Positions 30,628-38,935 of a DNA stretch of 64,000 nt are shown here, one piece after another. The DNA comes from Arenicellales bacterium (lineage in GTDB: Bacteria; Pseudomonadota; Gammaproteobacteria; Arenicellales; JAJDZL01). The position numbers and the translations under genes were made by a program. Location: contig OX638343.1 of NCBI GenBank assembly GCA_951813075.1, positions 862,149 through 926,148 of the forward strand, given 5' to 3'. The notes under the pieces were generated by a model, which saw only the letters and a program-made list of their open reading frames with translations, did no database searches and had not been told where the DNA came from. Every line of letters begins with the position of its first letter. Position 1 is the stretch's first letter.

Positions 30628-31191
30628 TCAATAAATAATATACTCTTGTCTGGATAAGCACAACGGCCATCTTCCCATTCGAAATACTTCAAATTTACTG
30701 GCAAATGTTCCTGGCTCACTCGAGTCCAATGCGATTTCCATCGCATAGCGATAACAGGTTTCAGTCGCACTGCCCGCAGCAACGCGGGCAAGAAATTGAT
30801 CGCGAACAGGTAATCGATTTTCCGAATAATTTAAAACAGCAGAAGATAGTTGTGTGACAATCTGAGGCATCACCTCATCCAGTGAAGTTGTGATTTGCGA
30901 CTCATTAACCTTTCCAAGCAAATCTTGGTATGCGGCATTTTCCGCTTCCATCCAATCCGGATCGAACTTATTTCTTATGTAGTCCTCCAGACTACGGATA
31001 TCGCTAACGACCCGTATCGAACTGGCGGTGCATCCGAGCCGGTCAAGATGCTGATGTACGAGACTTTTGATACTGTCAGATGCATCCGAACCGACGTTGC
31101 TAAACCAATCAACCGAATTAAATATTGCTGATATCTGTTTGATTCGATCACTCTGGTTAAACGAGCCCAGATTCAGTCTGAGTTCAGTCAC
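30628..31191 (-). CDS. Hypothetical protein in the aromatic gene run
   Basis: I do not recognise this 187-residue protein. It is soluble, helical in look, without signal, membrane helix or cysteine motif. Its GTG start overlaps the gentisate dioxygenase stop by 8 bases, so it is probably made with that enzyme. Position suggests an accessory or structural partner of the pathway, for example standing in for the missing PaaC-type subunit, but no sequence feature shows that. Confidence 0.6.
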   Translation of the reverse strand: MTELRLNLGSFNQSDRIKQISAIFNSVDWFSNVGSDASDSIKSLVHQHLDRLGCTASSIRVVSDIRSLEDYIRNKFDPDWMEAENAAYQDLLGKVNESQITTSLDEVMPQIVTQLSSAVLNYSENRLPVRDQFLARVAAGSATETCYRYAMEIALDSSEPGTFASKFEVFRMGRWPLCLSRQEYIIY

Positions 31192-32224
31192 CGCGTAATT
31201 CTCGCCATAGGCCTAATTTTTCCTGGACTGGTCGGTCGGAGAAACTGAACAAGTAGGAATCTTCAGTAGCAAAGTGCTGCACTTCGACCCAACTCGGAAC
31301 AACAAATGTATCCCTGCGTGACCATTTCAATTTTGTCTCGCCGACTCTTGAACACCCGGAACCTTCAGTTACAGAGAATACTGTCGCATCTGTCGACCGA
31401 TATTTTTCGGTTTCGAAGCCTTTTGGCAACAATTGCATGTTGGTTGCCATGGTCGGCATCGCATAGTCACCGGTGACGGGATTGACATAGCGGGATTTAA
31501 GACCATGACACGAGTCCCATTTGTCGGTAATTCGCATACGATCAAGCGCATCGCGAGTTCTTGAATAGGGATAATTGAACACAGGCGATGTTTTCGAAAT
31601 TTCGTCATAACCCTCTGGAAGCAGACCTGACCCGTACCTGGCAAGTGCATCCCCTTCGGGCCTGGTCTGAGGAAATACATCATCGGGGTATTTCTCGAAA
31701 AACGATGCATCAATAGATTTGACGAGCGGAATGTCCAATCCATCAAGCCAAACCATCGGTAAATTACTTTCATTGCCATGATCATGCCACGTCCACGATG
31801 GAGTAATTACGAAATCACCTTCTTCCATTATGGTTTTCTCACCATCAACTGCCGTATAAGCACCGCTTCCCTCAACAATGAAACGAAGTGCAGACTGTGT
31901 GTGTCGATGCGCTGGAGCAATTTCTTCCGGAAGTATCAACTGCAAACCTGCATATAGGGATTCGGTAATTCTAGATTCACCTGGCAATCCTGGATTTTCG
32001 AGAATCAGTACTCTTCTCTCCGCCTGCATTGCCGTAATAAGTTCCCCAGATTCCATGATTATTGGTCGTATCTGCTTGTAATGCCAAACTGCGGGCAGAC
32101 ATCGACTCTGTGGAGTCGGCGTAATGAGTGAACTCAGTACAGTCCACAACGGTGCAAGGTTTTGGGCGGGAAGCCGTGTATAGAACTCTTTGAGTTCAGG
32201 AGTGTCCGGTACGTTGATCGTCAT
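31184..32224 (-). CDS. Gentisate 1,2-dioxygenase
   Basis: Fe(II) bicupin that opens gentisate to maleylpyruvate. The 346-residue protein has the metal-site histidines H106 and H108 (PAHRHT) and H147/H149 (WHDHGN) in the first cupin, and a second cupin from about residue 255. Length and layout fit gentisate dioxygenase; close relatives include 1-hydroxy-2-naphthoate dioxygenase. I chose ATG 32224 because GAGGA lies 9 bases upstream and the protein then opens as usual; the frame stays open upstream. It is 16 bases after the diiron oxygenase gene. Confidence 0.9.
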   Translation of the reverse strand: MTINVPDTPELKEFYTRLPAQNLAPLWTVLSSLITPTPQSRCLPAVWHYKQIRPIIMESGELITAMQAERRVLILENPGLPGESRITESLYAGLQLILPEEIAPAHRHTQSALRFIVEGSGAYTAVDGEKTIMEEGDFVITPSWTWHDHGNESNLPMVWLDGLDIPLVKSIDASFFEKYPDDVFPQTRPEGDALARYGSGLLPEGYDEISKTSPVFNYPYSRTRDALDRMRITDKWDSCHGLKSRYVNPVTGDYAMPTMATNMQLLPKGFETEKYRSTDATVFSVTEGSGCSRVGETKLKWSRRDTFVVPSWVEVQHFATEDSYLFSFSDRPVQEKLGLWRELRGD

Positions 32225-32240
32225 ACAGGCAGGTCCTCGG

Positions 32241-32948
32241 TTATTCCGTTGCTGTTGGGAGTTCAAGGCCAAAATGTCCAACGATTTTCTCCTGCATTAG
32301 GTCGACATAGGCTTTTGCCATATCCTCGTTTGTTCGTTGCTTGATCCCCCACTTTCGATAGATTCGATTATTTTCGGACTGTGAGCGTCCAAAGAACTTG
32401 TGCATCATCGGATAGTATCTGTTTACAACGTCCTGAACTTCTGCCTTGCGATCTTCGTCCTCAAGTATTTCCGCGGTAAAGTCCATTCCGAATTGGACAT
32501 GAAATTTTTCCTCCGGCATTGTCATCCGCGCAAGTTTTCGAAGCGGTACAAATGAACAATGAATCAGATCTTCGACTTGGATAACCTCCGCTGTATCAGC
32601 GAGAATTTTGATCACACAAAACTCAGCCCACGATTCCATATCAAATTCAAAAATCGACAATGGTTTTTTGTGTTCCGGCGTCATGCGCGGCTTTTCAATC
32701 CCTAGTTGCTCACCCAATTCACTGAATCGAACGTGATGGCCGTACTCCTCCATCGCAATCCGGCAGGTAAGCCACTTGGCGTATGGAGACGGAGCAAGTG
32801 CCACCGCTGGTTCATCAAACACTCTTGCACCGTACAGTTCGTTAACCGCATGACTGATTACAATTTTCTCCACCGCAATACGAAATTCGTCAGGCGCTTT
32901 ATGAAACTCCTCGACTGTGTTCACCTGCGTACCTGGTTGGATAGTCAT
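32241..32948 (-). CDS. PaaA-type diiron oxygenase (ring-oxygenating subunit homologue)
   Basis: A 235-residue ferritin-like protein resembling PaaA, the catalytic subunit of phenylacetyl-CoA epoxidase. Diiron ligands are visible as two ExxH motifs, E68-H71 and E147-H150, with E37 and E121 as likely partners. The segments SIFEFDMESWAEFCVI and the C-terminal KWGIKQRTNED follow the PaaA pattern. The ATG at 32948 has a strong ribosome site (GGAGAAGG). PaaA normally needs PaaC, PaaB and PaaE; here only a reductase is encoded. It is expected to oxygenate an aryl-CoA. Confidence 0.85.
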   Translation of the reverse strand: MTIQPGTQVNTVEEFHKAPDEFRIAVEKIVISHAVNELYGARVFDEPAVALAPSPYAKWLTCRIAMEEYGHHVRFSELGEQLGIEKPRMTPEHKKPLSIFEFDMESWAEFCVIKILADTAEVIQVEDLIHCSFVPLRKLARMTMPEEKFHVQFGMDFTAEILEDEDRKAEVQDVVNRYYPMMHKFFGRSQSENNRIYRKWGIKQRTNEDMAKAYVDLMQEKIVGHFGLELPTATE

Positions 32949-32964
32949 AGTTCCTTCTCCTGGT

Positions 32965-33915
32965 TTAGATGGGCGGTTCGTAGTTGAAATCTTCCAAGTC
33001 GGACCTAAGAGGTACGAATGAGTTCTCAAATTCCCTGCTCATAATTTCAGCAACACTAACGGCATTCCAAGATTCCCCTTCAATTTCAACACTGGAAACT
33101 GGTCTGGGTTGAGAGAAAAGAAACACTTCGCGCCCTCGGACACCGATCAGTTGTCCGCTGATGTGTCTTCCGGAGTTCGAACACAAAGCAGCAACCACCT
33201 TGGCCACATAATCGGGGCTGATTGTCATCGCCCTCTTCTTGTAGACTTCCTGTTCGTCGTTGGCTGGAATTATCGTATCTGTCACTCGAGTTCTCGCGAA
33301 TGGTGCCACCGCATTGGCGGTGATACCCGAGCGCATCATGTCAAGCGCAACGGCCCGCGTCAATCCCATCATCCCACTTTTCGCGCTCGCATAGGATGAC
33401 TGTCCGTAGTTTCCATAAAAACCAGCGGTTGAGACAATATTTACAATTCTTCCCCAGTTGTAGGCACTATCTGAGTCAGCGGCTTTCGCCTGTTCCCGTA
33501 GTACCGGGGTCGCAGCCGCCATTACATAGTAGGCAGCGGCAAGATTCACCCGTACAACCTCTTCAAAATCTTCCGGCCTGGCTTTGAATATGAAATGATC
33601 GCGCAAGATTGCGGCGTTGTTTACCACAATATCCAATCGGCCCCAACGTTCGAGTGCAATTTCAATTGCTTGACGCGCAGACTCAGGATTCGCGACGTCC
33701 AAACTGCAACCTTGTGCATGCTTTCCCAGCGAACTCGAGACTTCTTCGGTTACCGATTTATCAGGTTCGGTACCATCAATGTTCACACCATTATCCGCAA
33801 CAACTACCCGGGCACCATTGCGGACGAATTCTTTTGCAATCGCCTTCCCAATTCCGCGTGCTCCCCCGGTAACCAACGCAACACGTCCTTCCAGCGACTT
33901 ATCCTGAACATTCAT
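32965..33915 (-). CDS. Short-chain dehydrogenase/reductase with C-terminal extension
   Basis: NAD(P)-dependent oxidoreductase of 316 residues. It has the cofactor motif VTGGARGIGKA at residues 15-25, NNAAI, and the catalytic SYASAKSG (Tyr-x3-Lys). After the SDR core there is a tail of about 55 residues beyond SGQLIGVRGREV, like the SDR part of peroxisomal multifunctional hydroxyacyl-CoA dehydrogenases. In the pathway it could oxidise a dihydrodiol-CoA or a hydroxyacyl-CoA. It overlaps the reductase gene by 4 bases and precedes the oxygenase gene by 16 bases. Confidence 0.85.
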   Translation of the reverse strand: MNVQDKSLEGRVALVTGGARGIGKAIAKEFVRNGARVVVADNGVNIDGTEPDKSVTEEVSSSLGKHAQGCSLDVANPESARQAIEIALERWGRLDIVVNNAAILRDHFIFKARPEDFEEVVRVNLAAAYYVMAAATPVLREQAKAADSDSAYNWGRIVNIVSTAGFYGNYGQSSYASAKSGMMGLTRAVALDMMRSGITANAVAPFARTRVTDTIIPANDEQEVYKKRAMTISPDYVAKVVAALCSNSGRHISGQLIGVRGREVFLFSQPRPVSSVEIEGESWNAVSVAEIMSREFENSFVPLRSDLEDFNYEPPI

Positions 33916-34925
33916 GCTCTCTCTACCAGGTCAGCCTCTGTGAAGAAGGGGTCTGCATGAATGTTCGTGCTGTTTACCCCAATTTTCTGCAATACCTCGG
34001 TACATGCTCTTACCATAGGCGGCGGGCCTGCCAGATAAATCATACAATTTTCATCTGAATTGAAATCCTGCTCCAAAACTTCTGACAGTAAACCTGTCCT
34101 TCTCTCACTCGCACGAGATGGTTCAGATAATACCGGAATATAGCTGAAACACTCGTATTCATTGGCCAACTCAATAAACAACTCGGCGCGGAAAATATCT
34201 GATTCATCGCGCACACCATGATAGAGAAACACTGGCCTTGAAGGGTTTGTAGTGACAGCTTCAATCGCGACAGGCTGAATCGCAGAAAGTCCCGACCCTC
34301 CGGCTATGGCCAGTACCGGTCCCTCATGATCCGATCGATAGTACAGATTTCCGTAGGGTCCTTCAATATCAACTGTCTCCCCGACCAACAAATAATCCCA
34401 GACAAATGTACTGACCAACCCTCCTTCAATTTTACGAATATAGAATTCCAGTTCATCGGACTCAAACGAAGCAATTGAATACTCACGACGGGGATAGCCC
34501 TCGAAAGTGATATATGCAAACTGGCCGGAAGAATAGTCGAATTTCTCACTTCGATCGAGTTTTATTTTGACACTTGCAATATCAGAGGTGAGCCTTTCCA
34601 GGCCGGAGATCTGACAAGTGAGATTTCGTACTGCATGGACTGCGTCATCATCTGGGTCGCACCATGACACATCACAGTCAGACCATGGAACCGCTCTACA
34701 GGCTAAAATCAGGCCATTTTCGTATTCGTCTTGCGACAAAGCGAATTCCGAATACGGAGATAACTCCACATCGCCGGAATGAATCCGCGACTTGCATCCA
34801 CCGCAGTTACCAGCACGACAGCCGTGTGGGTATTGGATCCCTGCTGCCAGCGCTGTCTCAAGGATCGTGGACCCTATCTCAACCTGGATCGTCCGCTCAG
34901 ATTGGCGGATGTGTACATTGAACAT
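33912..34925 (-). CDS. Ferredoxin-NAD(P)H reductase component (NdoR/BenC type)
   Basis: A 337-residue electron-transfer flavoprotein. The order is plant-type 2Fe-2S domain first (ligands C36, C41, C44 and C76), then FAD domain with RREYSIAS, then NAD domain with IAGGSGLSAIQP. This order is that of benzoate and naphthalene dioxygenase reductases and differs from PaaE, where the ferredoxin is C-terminal. No Rieske oxygenase is encoded nearby, so it most likely feeds electrons to the PaaA-like oxygenase two genes downstream. Confidence 0.9.
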   Translation of the reverse strand: MFNVHIRQSERTIQVEIGSTILETALAAGIQYPHGCRAGNCGGCKSRIHSGDVELSPYSEFALSQDEYENGLILACRAVPWSDCDVSWCDPDDDAVHAVRNLTCQISGLERLTSDIASVKIKLDRSEKFDYSSGQFAYITFEGYPRREYSIASFESDELEFYIRKIEGGLVSTFVWDYLLVGETVDIEGPYGNLYYRSDHEGPVLAIAGGSGLSAIQPVAIEAVTTNPSRPVFLYHGVRDESDIFRAELFIELANEYECFSYIPVLSEPSRASERRTGLLSEVLEQDFNSDENCMIYLAGPPPMVRACTEVLQKIGVNSTNIHADPFFTEADLVERA

Positions 34926-35003
34926 CTAATTGTGGCAATACCGCTGATTCAATCAATAGAATCCGACTATTTCTTCGGAATGGATTGTCGGATATTGAAG
35001 TAG

Positions 35004-35891
35004 TTATTTTTGCTTCGTCAATCTGAATTTTTTTCTTGCATTCTCTGGACCTACAACTTTCGCACCCAGCATCTCGATTATCTTTACTGCCTTTTCTACC
35101 AGCTGGCCATTGCTGGCAAACTTTCCGCGCTCAAGATACAGATTGTCTTCCAGTCCAACTCGGACGTGACCACCGAGTAAAACAGCTTGTGCTACCATCG
35201 GCATCTGATGACGACTGATCCCGAAAGCTGTCCAGTTCGCACCATCAGGTAACATGTCACGCATGTTCTTCATCGCGGCTGTAGTCGCTGGGGCACCATA
35301 AGGTATGCCAAGACAAATCTGATATAGCGGTGGTTGTTCGATCAAACCTTCTTGTACCATTTGATTAGCCATCCACACATGCCCAGTGTCAAACACCTCC
35401 AACTCAGGTTTAACGCCTAACTTTTTGATTTGCTCGGCAGCCCTTCGCAGATGATTCGGTGTATTGATCATAAGCAAATTTCCTTCACCAAAGTTCATTG
35501 TTCCACAGTCCAAAGAGCAAATTTCAGGAAGCAGACTATCAACGTGGGATACTCTCTCTTCCGGCATCACAAAATCAGTACCTGGTCCGGGATCCGTCGG
35601 CGTCTCGTCGCCAACTACGTAGTCGCCACCCATACCGGTAGTAAGATTGACAACCACATCAACACCAGAACTTCGTACCCTGTCAACAACCTCCGTAAAC
35701 AGATCATGACCACGCGCGCCAGCTCCGGTTTCCGGGTCCCTGACATGAATGTGCGTAATAGCGGCTCCTGCGTTTGCCGCCTCAACACAAGCGTCCGCAA
35801 TCTGCTTGGGGGTGATGGGTAAATCCGGGTGTTTGTGTTGAGTCTCACCAGCACCCGTCACTGCACAGGTTACAACCACGTCTTGATTCAT
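35004..35891 (-). CDS. Beta-keto acid cleavage enzyme (BKACE)
   Basis: Zn-dependent TIM-barrel enzyme of 295 residues that exchanges a beta-keto acid with acetyl-CoA. The family signature is clear: [10 protein letters not shown] at the N-terminus, the zinc motif HIHVRD with H47 and H49, and the EVFDTGH strand. Members act on 3-keto-5-aminohexanoate, dehydrocarnitine or other keto acids. The next gene upstream is an MttB homologue, so dehydrocarnitine (giving glycine betaine and acetoacetyl-CoA) is an attractive but unproven substrate. Confidence 0.9.
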   Translation of the reverse strand: MNQDVVVTCAVTGAGETQHKHPDLPITPKQIADACVEAANAGAAITHIHVRDPETGAGARGHDLFTEVVDRVRSSGVDVVVNLTTGMGGDYVVGDETPTDPGPGTDFVMPEERVSHVDSLLPEICSLDCGTMNFGEGNLLMINTPNHLRRAAEQIKKLGVKPELEVFDTGHVWMANQMVQEGLIEQPPLYQICLGIPYGAPATTAAMKNMRDMLPDGANWTAFGISRHQMPMVAQAVLLGGHVRVGLEDNLYLERGKFASNGQLVEKAVKIIEMLGAKVVGPENARKKFRLTKQK

Positions 35892-35968
35892 ACTAACTCC
35901 ATATATATCAAAATTTTAATTGATTTATTTCGAGTATATTCTCATATACGATTTCAATGAATAATTGA

Positions 35969-37534
35969 TCAGTTCGCACGCATGGCTTCGCGAGGTAGAC
36001 GAATGGGAAACTTTGCTCGCAAGATTTCGTCAGTCGCGTCGTCGATATATCGAGGATAGTGACTGGATAGTATCTGTCCTACGATTGCCTGCGATTTTTC
36101 TATAACAGTCGTAGAACCCTGCTCCACCCACTCCTTCGGGCTCGTGCGGTCTCCGACCTCAGGATAAATATAGTCCTTCTGCATAAGGCTCATTGTTTGG
36201 TCATGGCCGAGGAAATGATTGGGCCCGCCAACGCAGACGTCGCGCATCACTTCAATCGACATCGAGTCCTCATTGACTTCAATTCCACGAACTGAACGGT
36301 TTACTGCACCCAGCATATCATTATCGATGACGAAACCTTCGTAGCTGACACCTAACAAACTCGCCTGCATTCCGGCAGATTCGTACACCAAATTGGCGCC
36401 ACTGTGTCCAGCGAGCGAAGTTGTATAGCCTTTTTCGAAACCCGACTGTGCATCGGGCACTTTGGAATCCGCCATACCCGCAGCGATCCCTGTCGGTAAG
36501 TCATAGTATCTTCCCATTTGACCACATGCCGCCATCAGGATTGCCTGTTCTCCACTACCTCCGCTCATTGCTCCGGTACGCAGGTCCGAAACGAAAGGCC
36601 AAATACCGATCATCGCCGGATGGCCTTTACGAATCAGATTAACGTAAACAAGTCCCGCAAGCGTTTCCGCGACTTCCTGAACAACCGCCCCGGCAAGCGA
36701 AGCCGGGCTTGTCGCACCCGCCTGACCGGCGGCCAATAGCAAAATTGGCATCCCCGCTCGAACGGTGTTTTCCAGCACATAACAGGCATCCTCAGCGAAT
36801 CGGAGTGGCGGAACAACAAAACATGATGATGAACTAACAAACGGCCGCTGTCGCCACTTTTTTTCTCCGCCAGCTACGATATGTAGCATTTTCATGGCTT
36901 CATCGAAATGGTCGGGGAGTACCCAACTGCTACCCACATGCTTGGATGTCCCTGATATGCAGGCATAACATGTGTTTAAATCCAACTCTCGTGGAATCTC
37001 CATGTCCCGGCAAACCAGCGGTCGTTGAAAGAAATGGATGTGTTCCATGTTATCAACGATTCGAGCGATGTTGTATAGATCAACTAATTTGGATTCCCGG
37101 TACTCACGAGTGTCGACATCAACAACGTGTACCGCCGCTCCAGCAGTTCCAAAATAGACTCGAGTAGAACTCAACTCCATATCATGCTTGGGATCTCGTC
37201 CATGCAGCTCAAAGTTTCGGGCTGCATTCGCAACCGTGTCTTCCACTAGCGAGCGTGGGAACGTGAGACGCCCCTCACTTGTATATTTACCACCCGCCTT
37301 GGTTAACAACTCGATACACGAAGGGATCGCTTGGGACAGACCGATGTTCTCAAGAACATCCATTACAGCCTCGTTGATCCTATTCACTTGCAAATCGGTC
37401 AAAGGCGCGAATCGCCCACCGTGCATCCCCGGTCTGACTGCTTTATCTTCTTCGGCCAATGGTGCGGCTCTCAGGGCTTTTCGCGCCGCCCTGCCTCCAA
37501 GTCGTCTAGCTTCCACCAATGTTCTGTACCTCAA
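35969..37534 (-). CDS. Trimethylamine methyltransferase (MttB) family protein, non-pyrrolysine
   Basis: A 521-residue TIM-barrel protein of the MttB superfamily. It has the N-terminal GGRAARKALRAAPLAEE typical of marine non-pyrrolysine members and reads through without any in-frame UAG, so no pyrrolysine is used. Relatives such as MtgB demethylate glycine betaine or other quaternary amines to a corrinoid protein. No corrinoid protein or MtgA-like gene is in the window. The start is TTG at 37534 with GAGAG upstream. It is followed by the BKACE gene after 77 bases. Confidence 0.85.
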   Translation of the reverse strand: MRYRTLVEARRLGGRAARKALRAAPLAEEDKAVRPGMHGGRFAPLTDLQVNRINEAVMDVLENIGLSQAIPSCIELLTKAGGKYTSEGRLTFPRSLVEDTVANAARNFELHGRDPKHDMELSSTRVYFGTAGAAVHVVDVDTREYRESKLVDLYNIARIVDNMEHIHFFQRPLVCRDMEIPRELDLNTCYACISGTSKHVGSSWVLPDHFDEAMKMLHIVAGGEKKWRQRPFVSSSSCFVVPPLRFAEDACYVLENTVRAGMPILLLAAGQAGATSPASLAGAVVQEVAETLAGLVYVNLIRKGHPAMIGIWPFVSDLRTGAMSGGSGEQAILMAACGQMGRYYDLPTGIAAGMADSKVPDAQSGFEKGYTTSLAGHSGANLVYESAGMQASLLGVSYEGFVIDNDMLGAVNRSVRGIEVNEDSMSIEVMRDVCVGGPNHFLGHDQTMSLMQKDYIYPEVGDRTSPKEWVEQGSTTVIEKSQAIVGQILSSHYPRYIDDATDEILRAKFPIRLPREAMRAN

Positions 37535-37607
37535 CTCTCATGAATTTCTCTGATATTTTCTATCTCGATCGATTGTTTCGTTGAATATATGAGCTACACC
37601 CGTAAAA

Positions 37608-38759
37608 TCAACGACAGATAAGTTTTGAGCCATGTCGGCTCAGCGAGCGTGACCCATCTTCTGTCACATGAACCGTTTCACCCAACGTCATCGCCAACTC
37701 ATTGTCGGAGTCAAACAGGATCATATGCAAAAAATAAATCATGTTCTGTTCAACTACTACCGGATTGCCTGTATAGAACATTGGCCAGTCCATCCATGTC
37801 GGTGCGTAGGTTGTTCCCAGACTGTAGCCACAGGCGTTCATTCGCATTTCTTTGTATCCGTGCTCATCGATTACGTGTGCATGTGTATCGAAAACCTCAC
37901 CAACCAACGCGCCGGGTTTGAGAACTTCTTTGCAGGCTGCAATTGCATGTTGGCAAGCCGTCGACATCTCCACCTGCCGCGGGTTTGGCTTTCCGATTAG
38001 AATCGTACGCATTAAGCAGGCGTGGTAGTGTCGATATACACCAGCAAATTCCAATGTTAGTTGGTCGTCGTCGGAAAGAGTTCGCCGTCCCGTATGATAA
38101 CGGCATAGCAAGGCGTTTTCACCAGAACCGATGATAAACTCATTCGCCGGATCGTCACCTCCACCACAGTAAATGGCACCATGCATCGCTGCCAGTATTT
38201 CTCCTTCAAAAACACCTGGCTTCGACGTTTGCATTGCTGCATCAAGGGCATCATCAGCAAGCTCCGCGGCACGTTCAACATACTTTATCTCTGCGGGAGA
38301 CTTTACGACTCTCAACGCGCTGATCAGGTCTGATGCGTCCTCAATCAAACAGTATTCGGACAGGATGGGGCCAACGCGGCCCCAAAGCTGGGCTGTCAAT
38401 CCGTACGCATGGAGTTCGATACCCAGTCGTTTACCCCGACATTGGAAATCGTCCAACATCTCGATCAGATCATCCGCTGGATTGTGTCCAGCTTGATCTA
38501 CCCAGACTCGAATGTCTTTTATGGTCGACGTGATCTGCGCTTGGCGCAAATCTGGCAATCGAGTGAGAAGTGCATATTTCCCGCTCGCATCCAGATAAAG
38601 ACACTGAAAGAAACAATAGCCGAACGTATCATAGCCTGTCAGATAATACATACTCTCCTGGCGGAAGATCAGTATGCCGTCAAGTTCGTCTTGATTGAGA
38701 CGTTCTATCGTCTTGTCTCTGCGTTGCTGGAATTCTGATTCGGAGAAAAATATTGCCAC
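37608..38759 (-). CDS. M24 (creatinase/prolidase-fold) hydrolase
   Basis: A pita-bread-fold protein of about 383 residues with the N-terminal creatinase domain (RQESMYYLTGYDTFGYCFFQ) and the M24 domain. At the place of the metal motif the sequence reads LEFAGVYRHYHACLMRT, lacking both metal aspartates, as in creatinase and ectoine hydrolase. It may therefore hydrolyse a C-N bond in a compatible solute rather than a peptide. The GTG at 38759 is chosen because AGGAG lies upstream; the open frame extends further. It leads the mttB-BKACE run. Confidence 0.8.
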   Translation of the reverse strand: MAIFFSESEFQQRRDKTIERLNQDELDGILIFRQESMYYLTGYDTFGYCFFQCLYLDASGKYALLTRLPDLRQAQITSTIKDIRVWVDQAGHNPADDLIEMLDDFQCRGKRLGIELHAYGLTAQLWGRVGPILSEYCLIEDASDLISALRVVKSPAEIKYVERAAELADDALDAAMQTSKPGVFEGEILAAMHGAIYCGGGDDPANEFIIGSGENALLCRYHTGRRTLSDDDQLTLEFAGVYRHYHACLMRTILIGKPNPRQVEMSTACQHAIAACKEVLKPGALVGEVFDTHAHVIDEHGYKEMRMNACGYSLGTTYAPTWMDWPMFYTGNPVVVEQNMIYFLHMILFDSDNELAMTLGETVHVTEDGSRSLSRHGSKLICR

Positions 38760-38935
38760 CGAACTCCTCTCACGATTTATTACTACTATTCTATTTGCGT
38801 GTATTTTATTCTGAATGGAAGTCTCGCAATGTGGCTTTGTATAGACATTCCAATTCAAGCTATCGTTGACCAAGTTTGTCAATTTGGCATGATACCCGCA
38901 CAGTTCGAGACAACCGATATCGTCAACCAGGCACG

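Noticed and set aside
35969..37534. Pyrrolysine-containing trimethylamine methyltransferase MttB
   Set aside because: The reading frame has no in-frame UAG, and the N-terminus is that of non-pyrrolysine relatives.
37608..38759. DMSP lyase DddP (M24 family)
   Set aside because: DddP keeps its metal aspartates; this protein has lost them.
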